Assembly (NCBI RefSeq): GCF_033807535.1
Contig: NZ_CP136856.1
Location: 2,909,001 to 2,973,000 of the forward strand
Length of the DNA: 64,000 bases
From: Oceanisphaera sp. IT1-181
GTDB taxonomy: Bacteria > Pseudomonadota > Gammaproteobacteria > Enterobacterales > Aeromonadaceae
Direction of reading: 5' to 3'
Below the pieces are notes generated by a model. It did no database searches. It saw only the letters and a list, made by a program, of their open reading frames with translations, and was not told the DNA's origin. Both the position numbers and the translations under genes were made by a program. Below are positions 1-7,928 of this stretch, one piece after another; position 1 is the stretch's first letter, and each line of letters opens with the position of its first letter.

Positions 1-997
1 CCTGATCGCACACCTTAAAGCCTACATCGGTGGCAAAACGCTTGGCCATGGCGCAATAGGTAGTAGCATCCGGGTGCGCCCCATCCAGCTTGCTAGCGGC
101 AAAGCGCACCAATTGGCGGGCGGCCACCAGTTCTGTCGCCATGTCGGCCAGAGTAAACTGCAACGCCTGAAATTCGGCCAGCTTGCGGCCAAACTGGCTG
201 CGCTCTTGCATATATTGCCCTGCCTTGTTGAGCGCCTGTTGCGCCGTGCCCAGCGAGCAGCTGGCGATATTAATACGCCCACCATCCAACCCTTTCATGG
301 CAATGCGAAAGCCCTCGCCCTCTTGCCCCAGCAAGTGTTCAGCAGGCACCTTAACGCCATTAAAGGTGACGGTGCGTGTTGGCTGGCTGTTCCAACCCAT
401 TTTGTCTTCGGCGCGGCCGTACTCTATGCCCGGGCTGTTGGCATCCAGCACAAAGGCAGAAATTCCCTTGGGCCCCGTCGCTCCCGTGCGCGCCATCACC
501 ACCAGCACCTGAGTGCTGCCGGCGCCGGAAATAAACATCTTGCTGCCCGTTAGCTGATAATAATCACCGACTTTTTGTGCCCGCGTAGTCAGTGCCGCCG
601 CATCGGATCCGGCATTGGCTTCGGTTAAACAATAAGAGGCCAATAGCTGGCCGCAGGTCAGCCCCTCACCAAAGCGCGACCAAGCCATTGGCGTGCCAAA
701 GCTCGCCACCATCCAGGTGGCCATATTATGAATGGTAAGAAAGGCAGTAGTGGAGGTGCAGCCCATGGACAGGCGCTCGAAAATCAGACTGGCATCCAGA
801 CGACTCAAGCCCAAGCCGCCGGCGGTTTCTGGGGTATATAAAGAACAAAAGCCAAGCCCGCCCGCTTGCTGCAAGACATCAACGGGAAAGTAATGCTCCC
901 TGTCCCAGGCGGCGGCATTAGGCTCAAGCTCGTTACGGGCAAAGTCATCGGCCAGCTCAACGAAGGCTTGCTGCTCATCACTCAGTTCAAAGTCCAT
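1..997 (-). CDS. Acyl-CoA dehydrogenase, isobutyryl-CoA dehydrogenase type (3' end outside window)
   Basis: The reading frame runs leftward from an ATG at 997 with a good ribosome site (GGAGGGGG) just upstream and leaves the window at base 1 after 332 codons. The protein starts MDFELSDEQQAF and has the acyl-CoA dehydrogenase landmarks: the FAD and substrate segment CLTEANAGSDAAAL, the MFISGAG stretch and the GLDGGRINIASCSLG helix. The family flavoenzyme oxidises a short branched acyl-CoA and passes electrons to ETF. The GLDGGR region and the neighbouring mmsA point to isobutyryl-CoA dehydrogenase of valine breakdown (ACAD8 type). The C-terminal catalytic glutamate expected near residue 360-370 lies outside the window, so substrate class is inferred. 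It is the last gene seen of a leftward thiolase-mmsA-acd unit, separated from mmsA by 188 bases that hold a repeated hairpin. Confidence 0.85.
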   Translation of the reverse strand, partial: MDFELSDEQQAFVELADDFARNELEPNAAAWDREHYFPVDVLQQAGGLGFCSLYTPETAGGLGLSRLDASLIFERLSMGCTSTTAFLTIHNMATWMVASFGTPMAWSRFGEGLTCGQLLASYCLTEANAGSDAAALTTRAQKVGDYYQLTGSKMFISGAGSTQVLVVMARTGATGPKGISAFVLDANSPGIEYGRAEDKMGWNSQPTRTVTFNGVKVPAEHLLGQEGEGFRIAMKGLDGGRINIASCSLGTAQQALNKAGQYMQERSQFGRKLAEFQALQFTLADMATELVAARQLVRFAASKLDGAHPDATTYCAMAKRFATDVGFKVCDQ

Positions 998-1087
998 ACC
1001 CCCTCCTGAAAAAATCGCTAAGCCATTCGCTTTAAGCTGTCAGAAATACAGAGGTCCGATCAACGCCATAACCCCTAATAAAACACC

Positions 1088-1123
1088 GAGATCCTGATGT
1101 TCATCAGGAAGACGGCATAAAGA
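1088..1123. repeat. Dispersed hairpin repeat, family B, copy 1
   Basis: A GATCCTGATG / CATCAGGA hairpin is followed by the conserved tail AGACGGCATAAAGA. Close copies lie at 24459-24494 and 26936-26967. It sits in the 188-base gap between mmsA and the acyl-CoA dehydrogenase gene. It is REP-like and not obviously a terminator, because no T-run follows on either strand. Confidence 0.7.
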
Positions 1124-1185
1124 CACTTTTCCAATAACAGTCGGTGCTTTTCCTGTGCTTGGTGCTTACATACGGCTGACAGCTG

Positions 1186-2679
1186 TCATTTAAGCTGTAT
1201 CGTCATATTAGGATCGCTACTGGCTTCATCATCAAACCAGCGGACGGTCACGGTTTTGGTCTCGGTATAAAAGCGCACGGCCTGCTTACCGTAGGCGTGT
1301 AAGTCACCGTAAAAAGAATGGCGCCAGCCGGTGAACGAAAAAAACGGCAAGGGCACGGGAATGGGCACATTAATGCCCACCTGCCCCACCTGAATTTGCT
1401 GCTGATATTGGCGAGCCGCCGCACCCGAAGCGGTAAAAATAGCGGTGCCATTGCCATAAGGATTGGCATTTACCAAGGCAATGGCCTCGGCCAAGCTGTC
1501 TACCGCCATCACCAACAGCACAGGGCCAAATATTTCTTCTTTATAAATGGTCATGTCGGCAGAGACATCACTGAACAGGGTGGGCCCCAGCCAGTTGCCA
1601 TGGGGATAATCAGTCACTTCAACCTGGCTGCCGTCCAGCAGGCAGGTCGCCCCTTCCTGCTTGCCCTTGGCAATCAAACCCAATACTCTTTTTTTGGCCG
1701 CAGGACTGATCAGCGGGCCAAATCCGGCGGCGGCATCATCCCAGATGCCAGGCTTCACCTTGGCCATGGCCTCGATTAACTCCGGTAGCCAATGGCCGGA
1801 CTCACCCACCAACACCGCCACCGAAATCGCCATGCAACGCTGCCCTGCAGCGCCCACCGACGCTCCCACCAAATTATTGATGACCTGCTGCTTGTTAGCA
1901 TCGGGTAACACCACTAGGTGATTTTTAGCCCCGGCAAACACCTGTGCCCGCTTTAGCTGTTGGGTGGCGGCACGATATACCTGCTGCCCCGCCGCCACCG
2001 AGCCCACAAAAGACACGGCGCGTACCGCTGGGTGCGCCAGCAGTTGTTCGGCCACTTCTTTGCCGCCGTGTATGACTTGTAATAATCCCTTGGGCGCACC
2101 CGCCTCATAAAACAGCTCGGCCAGTCTCATCGGCACCAGCGGCACTTGCTCGGACGGTTTCAAGACAAAAGTATTACCGCAGGCAATGGCCAGCGGAAAC
2201 ATCCACAGCGGTATCATGGCGGGAAAATTAAAAGGCGTAATGCCCACACACACGCCCAGCGGCTGGCTAAAACTGTAACAGTCAACGCCACTGGCGACGT
2301 TCATTTGGGTTTCGCCCATGCTCAGCGCCGCAATATTGGCGGCCTGCTCCACCACCTCAATGCCGCGCCACACATCTCCCTTGGCATCGTCAAAGGTTTT
2401 GCCGGTATCCTGGCTCAGCAAAGTGGCAATATCTTCGTGTTGATCTTTAAGTAACGCCTGATAACGCAGCATCAGACGTGCCCGCTCGGGCACCGGCGTA
2501 TCTTGCCAACCAATAAAGGCCTGGCGGGCGGCCTGCACCGCCGCCTCCACTTCGGCTGACGTAACACACGGTAGGCGGGCAATGATTTTCTGGGTGGCCG
2601 GATTATGAACATCTAACCACTGCTCGGTTTGACTGGCCACCAAAGCGCCATTGATAGATAAGGGAATCTGATATGCCAT
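1186..2679 (-). CDS. mmsA: CoA-acylating methylmalonate-semialdehyde dehydrogenase
   Basis: A 497-residue aldehyde dehydrogenase superfamily protein of the usual MmsA length (about 500). It carries the GITPFNFPAMIPLWMFP segment typical of this CoA-dependent branch, the FVGSVAAGQQVY nucleotide-binding turn and the catalytic cysteine in GAAGQRCMAIS (about residue 285). The family converts methylmalonate semialdehyde (from valine) or malonate semialdehyde to propionyl-CoA or acetyl-CoA with NAD and CoA, in the cytosol. It is read leftward, 31 bases after the thiolase gene and ahead of the acyl-CoA dehydrogenase, so the three probably share a transcript. A GGAGAG ribosome site precedes the ATG at 2679. 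Identification is strong; the exact in vivo substrate preference is inferred from context. Confidence 0.93.
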   Translation of the reverse strand: MAYQIPLSINGALVASQTEQWLDVHNPATQKIIARLPCVTSAEVEAAVQAARQAFIGWQDTPVPERARLMLRYQALLKDQHEDIATLLSQDTGKTFDDAKGDVWRGIEVVEQAANIAALSMGETQMNVASGVDCYSFSQPLGVCVGITPFNFPAMIPLWMFPLAIACGNTFVLKPSEQVPLVPMRLAELFYEAGAPKGLLQVIHGGKEVAEQLLAHPAVRAVSFVGSVAAGQQVYRAATQQLKRAQVFAGAKNHLVVLPDANKQQVINNLVGASVGAAGQRCMAISVAVLVGESGHWLPELIEAMAKVKPGIWDDAAAGFGPLISPAAKKRVLGLIAKGKQEGATCLLDGSQVEVTDYPHGNWLGPTLFSDVSADMTIYKEEIFGPVLLVMAVDSLAEAIALVNANPYGNGTAIFTASGAAARQYQQQIQVGQVGINVPIPVPLPFFSFTGWRHSFYGDLHAYGKQAVRFYTETKTVTVRWFDDEASSDPNMTIQLK

Positions 2680-2710
2680 GTCTTAACTCTCCTGATTAGG
2701 CTCCGCTTAG

Positions 2711-3916
2711 CTAGATTAGCTCCACAGCTATGGCCGTGGCCTCACCGCCGCCAATGCACAGCGCCGCCACGCCTTTTTTCAAGCCTCGTTGGCGCAGTGC
2801 ATGAATTAAGGTCACCATAATACGCGCCCCACTGGCACCAATAGGATGGCCCAAGGCGCAAGCTCCGCCGTTAACGTTGACCTTATTCATATCTAACCCC
2901 AGCTCCGCTACCGCCAATAACGTCACCACGGCAAAGGCTTCATTAATCTCATATAAGTCCACCTCATCCGCTTGCCAGCCGACTTTTTTAAGCAGCTTTT
3001 TAATCGCGCCAATGGGTGCCAGAGTAAATTCTGCTGGCAATTGAGCATGCGTGGCATGGGCCAGCACGCGTGCCAGCGGCGTAACACCGAGCGCTTGGGC
3101 ATGACTGATAGTGGTCAGCACCAAGGCGGCGGCGCCGTCAGAAATGGAGCTGGAGTTGGCGGCGGTAATGGTGCCGTCTTTGCTAAAAGCAGGTTTGAGG
3201 TTGGGTATCTTCTCGGGCCGAGCAAGGCCCGGTTGTTCGTCAGTATTAACTATGTTGTTAGCCATGTTATTAACCACAGCAGAGCCATGACGGGTCTCGA
3301 CCTTAACGGGGGAAATTTCAGCGGCAAAGTCGCCCTCCGCTATCGCTCTTTGAGCACGACTTAATGACAACAGCGCAAAGTCGTCCATGGCGGTGCGACT
3401 TATAGCAAATTGATCCGCGGTGCACTGAGCAAAACTGCCCATTAAGCCGCCCTCATAGGCATCTTCTAAGCCATCAAAAAACAGATGATCCAACAAGCTG
3501 GCGTGCCCTAAACGCAAGCCGGCCCGTGCCTTAGGCAATAAATAAGGGGCTTGGCTCATGCTTTCCATGCCGCCCGCCACCATCAGCTCGGCACTGCCTG
3601 CTGTAAGTTGATCCCACGCCAACATCACCGCCTTCATCCCAGAGCCACACATTTTATTGATGGTGGTGCACGGTACGCTACTAGGAAGCCCTGCTGCTAA
3701 GGCGGCTTGGCGGGCAGGCGCTTGGCCAAGACCTGCGGATAACACGCAGCCCATAATGACTTCATCTACCTGTCGGGATTTTAGTCCGGAGCGCGCCAGT
3801 GCCGCCGAAATAGCAGCCGCGCCCAACTGAGGAGCCGATACTGTGCCAAGCTCGCCCAGCAAGGCGCCCATTGGCGTGCGCGCGGCACCCACTATAACGA
3901 TATCCTCTTTTTTCAT
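2711..3916 (-). CDS. Acetyl-CoA C-acyltransferase (thiolase)
   Basis: Thiolase of 401 residues from the ATG at 3916, chosen over an in-frame start at 3991 because a GAGGAAA ribosome site lies about 9 bases upstream and the protein then begins MKKEDIVIVGAARTPMG like other thiolases. The acyl-enzyme cysteine is in NKMCGSGMKA (C90). The C-terminal motifs GGACALGHPIGASGARI (catalytic His) and ALCIGGGEA (catalytic Cys) are present. The family condenses two acetyl-CoA or cleaves acetoacetyl-CoA. As the first gene of the leftward unit, divergent from the leucine operon whose end product is acetoacetate, it probably finishes leucine or ketone body breakdown (AtoB type). A role in another beta-ketoacyl cleavage cannot be excluded. 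Confidence 0.9.
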   Translation of the reverse strand: MKKEDIVIVGAARTPMGALLGELGTVSAPQLGAAAISAALARSGLKSRQVDEVIMGCVLSAGLGQAPARQAALAAGLPSSVPCTTINKMCGSGMKAVMLAWDQLTAGSAELMVAGGMESMSQAPYLLPKARAGLRLGHASLLDHLFFDGLEDAYEGGLMGSFAQCTADQFAISRTAMDDFALLSLSRAQRAIAEGDFAAEISPVKVETRHGSAVVNNMANNIVNTDEQPGLARPEKIPNLKPAFSKDGTITAANSSSISDGAAALVLTTISHAQALGVTPLARVLAHATHAQLPAEFTLAPIGAIKKLLKKVGWQADEVDLYEINEAFAVVTLLAVAELGLDMNKVNVNGGACALGHPIGASGARIMVTLIHALRQRGLKKGVAALCIGGGEATAIAVELI

Positions 3917-4155
3917 GGTCAGATTTTCCTCAGCTAAGCTATGCATTAATGGCGCTGATTTACCGTTTAGGATCGTTATGCCCGTGTTCAAACACAGTTC
4001 TGGGAGGCAGTAACAGTCGACGGCTCATAACAAGCATCTCAAGTTTAGTCGAAGCCATTTTCCTTATGACAACTATAGTTAATGCGAACAAAACAGTAGC
4101 AAACGAAACCAGACGCGGGTTTGTTAAGCCAATTACTCTGGATCAGGAGGATGCC

Positions 4156-5328
4156 ATGAGCGCTTTTTCGCCATTAAGCTTTTCGCCGCTAAATATGGGC
4201 TTGGATGACACCTTGGTTATGCTGCGCGAACAGGTGGCGGCCTTTGCTGATCGCGAGATAGCACCACTGGCTGAGGCCATCGACCAAGACAATCGCTTTC
4301 CTACCGAGCTGTGGCCAAAACTCGGTGGAATGGGGTTGTTTGGCATTACGGTGGCCGAGGAGTATGGCGGGGTAAACATGGGGTATCTGGCGCATGTACT
4401 GGCTATGGAAGAGCTGAGTCGCGCTTCTGCCTCGGTGGGCCTGTCTTATGGGGCTCATTCCAATTTGTGTGTGAACCAAATTCATCGCCACGCCACTGAA
4501 CAGCAAAAGCAACAGTATTTACCGGCCCTACTCAGCGGTGAACATATTGGCGCGTTGGCCATGTCGGAGCCCGGTGCCGGCTCCGATGTGCTGTCTATGT
4601 CATTACAGGCCCGCACCGATGGTGACCACTTTATATTGAACGGCAATAAAATGTGGATCACTAACGGCCCCGAAGCTCATGTGTTAGTGGTGTACGCCAA
4701 AACAGATAGCAGCGCCCGTGGCATTAGCGCCTTTATAGTCGAGCGAGACACGCCCGGATTTAGCCATGCACAAAAGCTCGACAAGCTGGGCATGCGTGGC
4801 TCCAGCACCTGCGAGCTGGTGTTTCAAGACTGCCGCATTGCCAAAGCCAACCTGCTGGGCCCGCTCAATGGCGGCGTAGAAGTGCTAATGAGCGGTTTGG
4901 ATTATGAGCGACTGGTGCTGGCCGGCGGCCCGCTGGGCATTATGCAGGCGGCCATGGATTTAGTGCTGCCTTATGTGCGTGAGCGCAAGCAGTTTGGCCA
5001 AGCCATCGGTGAGTTCCAGCTGGTGCAAGGCAAGCTGGCGGATATGTATACCCAAATGAATGCCGCCCGTTGCTATACCTACATGACCGCCATGGCCGCC
5101 GACCGCGGTCAGTTATCGCGCAAAGACGCCGCTGGAGTCATTTTATTGGCGGCAGAAACGGCTACTCGGCTGACGTTAGATACCATTCAGCTGCTGGGCG
5201 GTAACGGTTATATCAATGAATTTCCCGCCGGTCGTTTGCTGCGTGACGCCAAGTTATACGAAATTGGTGCCGGCACTTCAGAAATTCGCCGCATGCTAAT
5301 TGGCCGAGAATTAGTACACAACAAATGA
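4156..5328 (+). CDS. liuA: Isovaleryl-CoA dehydrogenase
   Basis: Acyl-CoA dehydrogenase of 390 residues from the ATG at 4156, which follows a consensus AGGAGG by five bases; the frame is open further upstream but without a ribosome site. MSEPGAGSDV and WITNGPEAHV form the FAD region. The helix LDYERLVLAGGPLG carries the catalytic glutamate (E251) at the mid-protein position that distinguishes isovaleryl-CoA dehydrogenases from most family members. The C-terminal IGAGTSEIRRMLIGREL is also typical. It oxidises isovaleryl-CoA to 3-methylcrotonyl-CoA, donating electrons to ETF, the first committed step of leucine breakdown after the keto-acid dehydrogenase. It is the first gene of a five-gene rightward operon and shares a 239-base divergent promoter region with the thiolase gene. 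Confidence 0.95.
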   Translation: MSAFSPLSFSPLNMGLDDTLVMLREQVAAFADREIAPLAEAIDQDNRFPTELWPKLGGMGLFGITVAEEYGGVNMGYLAHVLAMEELSRASASVGLSYGAHSNLCVNQIHRHATEQQKQQYLPALLSGEHIGALAMSEPGAGSDVLSMSLQARTDGDHFILNGNKMWITNGPEAHVLVVYAKTDSSARGISAFIVERDTPGFSHAQKLDKLGMRGSSTCELVFQDCRIAKANLLGPLNGGVEVLMSGLDYERLVLAGGPLGIMQAAMDLVLPYVRERKQFGQAIGEFQLVQGKLADMYTQMNAARCYTYMTAMAADRGQLSRKDAAGVILLAAETATRLTLDTIQLLGGNGYINEFPAGRLLRDAKLYEIGAGTSEIRRMLIGRELVHNK

Positions 5329-5401
5329 TTGTTTATCGCAGGAGCAGGCGATGCCAGAAATCTAAAGGTAATGGGGAATGCCACCAAAAAAATCGCAATT
5401 C

Positions 5402-5440
5402 GCTCTTGGTCTTAATTTTTCCGTGGGTTCCGTGGCGAAA
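5402..5440. repeat. Dispersed repeat, family A (CCACGGAA type), single arm
   Basis: One arm of the repeat described at 9981-10130 and 24220-24426. Read on the minus strand it gives TTTCGCCACGGAACCCACGG followed by AAAAATTAAGACCAAGAG. It lies in the 174-base liuA-liuB gap, so it is transcribed within the operon. Confidence 0.65.
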
Positions 5441-5502
5441 AAATCTTTCGGTTTTACCAGCCGTGAACAAGTAGACATAACGAGTACCTGCAGGAGCTCT
5501 GG

Positions 5503-7122
5503 ATGACCATACTGCCTGATAATATTAATCCCCAAGCGCCCGAGTTTAAGGCCAAGCATAAGGCGATGGCAGCTGAGGTAGCATTACTAAACCAGTTGCT
5601 GGCCGACATAGCCAAAGGCGGTGGCCGCGATAAGCAAGCGCGCCATCAGCAAAGAGGGAAATTATTGGCTCGCGAGCGCATTCGCGAATTACTTGACTCA
5701 GGCGCGCCTTTTTTAGAGCTGTCTCCGCTTGCCGCCCATCAGGTGTACGACGAGCCTGTGGCGGCAGCGGGTTTGATCACCGGCATAGGCCGAGTGAGTG
5801 GCGTGGAGTGCATGATAGTGGCCAATGATGCCACGGTAAAAGGCGGCACTTATTATCCACTGACGGTGAAAAAACACCTGCGCGCCCAAGAAATTGCCGA
5901 ACGTTGTCGTCTACCTTGTATTTATTTGGTCGACTCCGGCGGCGCGCATTTACCCAGTCAGGCAGAGGTGTTTCCGGACCGGGATCATTTTGGTCGCATC
6001 TTTTTTAATCAAGCCCGTATGTCCGCCGCCAATATTCCCCAGCTCGCCGTCGTGATGGGCCTGTGCACTGCGGGTGGCGCCTATGTGCCCGCTATGGCGG
6101 ACGAATCAATTATTGTGCGCCACCAAGGCACCATTTTCTTAGGTGGCCCGCCTTTAGTGCGCGCCGCCACCGGCGAGGTGGTGAGTGCCGAAGAATTAGG
6201 CGGCGCCGAGGTGCATACCCAACAGTCTGGGGTGGCGGATTATCTGGCAGAAAACGATGCCCATGCGCTCTGGTTGGCACGCCGTTTAGTGGCGAACTTA
6301 AATCGACCGGCATTAGCTAACCCGTCTAAAAACCCCATACCGCCCCGTTATCCCATTGAGCAGTTGTACGGCATTGTCGGCACCGATTTACGCAAAGCCA
6401 TGGATGTGCACGCCGTGATAGCACGCTTGGTGGATGACTCGGCCTTCGATGAGTTTAAGCGCGATTATGGCAGTAGTCTGGTCACCGGCTTTGCGCATTT
6501 ACACGGCTTTGCGGTGGGCATTATTGCCAACAATGGCATCTTATTTAGTGAGTCGGCACTGAAAGGCGCGCACTTTATCGAGCTTTGTTGTCAGCGTGGT
6601 ATCCCTTTGGTGTTTTTGCAAAACATTACCGGCTTTATGGTGGGTAAAAAATATGAGGCCGAAGGTATCGCCAAGCACGGTGCCAAGTTGGTGATGGCGG
6701 TCGCCTGCGCTCAGGTGCCGAAAATCACGCTTATTATCGGCGGCAGTTTTGGCGCCGGTAATTACGGCATGTGCGGCCGCGCCTTTGCGCCCGATTTTTT
6801 ATGGATGTGGCCTAACGCGCGGATTTCGGTGATGGGCGGCGAGCAAGCCGCCGGGGTATTGGCCACAGTGCGCCGCGCCGCCGATGATAAGAGTCAACAG
6901 CAACACCAAACACCCCAGTGGAGTGAGGCCGATGAAGCTGACTTTAAAGCGCGCATCATTCAAAACTACGAACAAGAAGGACACCCTTGGTATGCCAGTG
7001 CGCGGCTGTGGGACGACGGTATCATAGACCCTCTCGACAGTCGGCGCGTGCTCGCCATGAGCTTAGCCGTGGCCCTTAATCGGCCAATTCCAGATACGCA
7101 ATTTGGCGTATTTCGCATGTAG
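5503..7122 (+). CDS. liuB: 3-methylcrotonyl-CoA carboxylase, carboxyltransferase (beta) subunit
   Basis: 539 residues, the usual size for MccB (about 535). It shows the two crotonase-like carboxyltransferase halves: an N-terminal half with GLITGIGRVSG, LVDSGGAHLPSQAEVFPD and GLCTAGGAYVPAM, and a C-terminal half with FLQNITGFMVGKKYEAEGIAKHGAK, FGAGNYGMCGRAF and the acyl-CoA pocket ISVMGGEQAAGVLA. With the biotin subunit LiuD it carboxylates 3-methylcrotonyl-CoA to 3-methylglutaconyl-CoA. The start at 5503 follows CAGGAGCTCTGG. It is preceded by a 174-base gap with a repeat, and followed eight bases later by liuC. The motifs QNITGFMVG and NYGMCGRAF favour methylcrotonyl-CoA over propionyl-CoA carboxylase. 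Confidence 0.95.
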   Translation: MTILPDNINPQAPEFKAKHKAMAAEVALLNQLLADIAKGGGRDKQARHQQRGKLLARERIRELLDSGAPFLELSPLAAHQVYDEPVAAAGLITGIGRVSGVECMIVANDATVKGGTYYPLTVKKHLRAQEIAERCRLPCIYLVDSGGAHLPSQAEVFPDRDHFGRIFFNQARMSAANIPQLAVVMGLCTAGGAYVPAMADESIIVRHQGTIFLGGPPLVRAATGEVVSAEELGGAEVHTQQSGVADYLAENDAHALWLARRLVANLNRPALANPSKNPIPPRYPIEQLYGIVGTDLRKAMDVHAVIARLVDDSAFDEFKRDYGSSLVTGFAHLHGFAVGIIANNGILFSESALKGAHFIELCCQRGIPLVFLQNITGFMVGKKYEAEGIAKHGAKLVMAVACAQVPKITLIIGGSFGAGNYGMCGRAFAPDFLWMWPNARISVMGGEQAAGVLATVRRAADDKSQQQHQTPQWSEADEADFKARIIQNYEQEGHPWYASARLWDDGIIDPLDSRRVLAMSLAVALNRPIPDTQFGVFRM

Positions 7123-7130
7123 GAGGTGCC

Positions 7131-7928
7131 ATGAGCGAGCCGGTGTTACTGGTCAATCAAAATCGCGGCCTAGTTGAGCTAATATTCAATCGGCCCGAAC
7201 AAGGTAATGCGCTAAACGAGACCATGATTGACGCCATGGCCGACGCTTTACGCCAAGCGGCGAGCATGCCTGAATTACGCTTATTAGTGATCCGTGCCCA
7301 AGGTAAACACTTTAGCACCGGCGCCGATCTTAACTGGATGAAACAGGCTTGCCAGTTAACCCCCGAACAAAATTTAGCGGCTGCACGAAAATTAGCCCTG
7401 CTACTGCAACAAATCGACACCTTTGCCCATCCGGTGCTAGCACTGGTGCAAGGCGCGGCCTATGGGGGCGCTTTGGGAATAATCAGCTGCTGTGACTTAG
7501 TGATAGCCAGTAACAACAGTCGTTTTTGCTTTAGTGAAGTGCGCTTAGGACTGATTGCCGCCACCATTAGCCCTTATGTATTGCGCGCCATCGGCCTGCG
7601 CCAAGCGAGGCGCTATTTATTAACCGCCGAAGTGATAACGGCAGCCACCGCTAAGCAGTTGGGCTTAATTCATTACACAGCCGCGCCAGAGCAGAGCTTA
7701 GATGAGGCGGCGGATGCGCTGATTGCAGGCTTGCTGCGCAATGGACCATGCGCGCTAACGGCAACTAAGCAATGGCTGCAAGACATTGCCGACCTGCCGA
7801 TAGATGCGGATTTAATCGAACGCAGCGCACAACGCTTAGCCGAGGTACGCGTAAGCGACGAGGCACAAGCCGGAGTTCATGCCTTCTTGCAACAACAGCC
7901 CCCACCTTGGGAGGATGACAATGTCTGA
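7131..7928 (+). CDS. liuC: Methylglutaconyl-CoA hydratase (enoyl-CoA hydratase family)
   Basis: Crotonase-fold protein of 265 residues. It has the oxyanion-hole motifs FSTGADLNWM and VQGAAYGGALGIISCCDLVIAS, and the downstream segment FCFSEVRLGLIAATISPYVLRAIG. In the liu pathway this enzyme hydrates 3-methylglutaconyl-CoA to HMG-CoA. An AGGAGG lies five bases before the ATG at 7131, and liuB ends just eight bases upstream. The gene overlaps liuD by eight bases (ATGTCTGA), so the three genes are almost certainly co-transcribed and translationally coupled. The family alone would not fix the substrate; its position between the two carboxylase subunits does. Confidence 0.92.
   Translation: MSEPVLLVNQNRGLVELIFNRPEQGNALNETMIDAMADALRQAASMPELRLLVIRAQGKHFSTGADLNWMKQACQLTPEQNLAAARKLALLLQQIDTFAHPVLALVQGAAYGGALGIISCCDLVIASNNSRFCFSEVRLGLIAATISPYVLRAIGLRQARRYLLTAEVITAATAKQLGLIHYTAAPEQSLDEAADALIAGLLRNGPCALTATKQWLQDIADLPIDADLIERSAQRLAEVRVSDEAQAGVHAFLQQQPPPWEDDNV

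Noticed and set aside
2972..3364. 130-residue ORF on the plus strand
   Set aside because: Antisense to the thiolase gene; no ribosome site.
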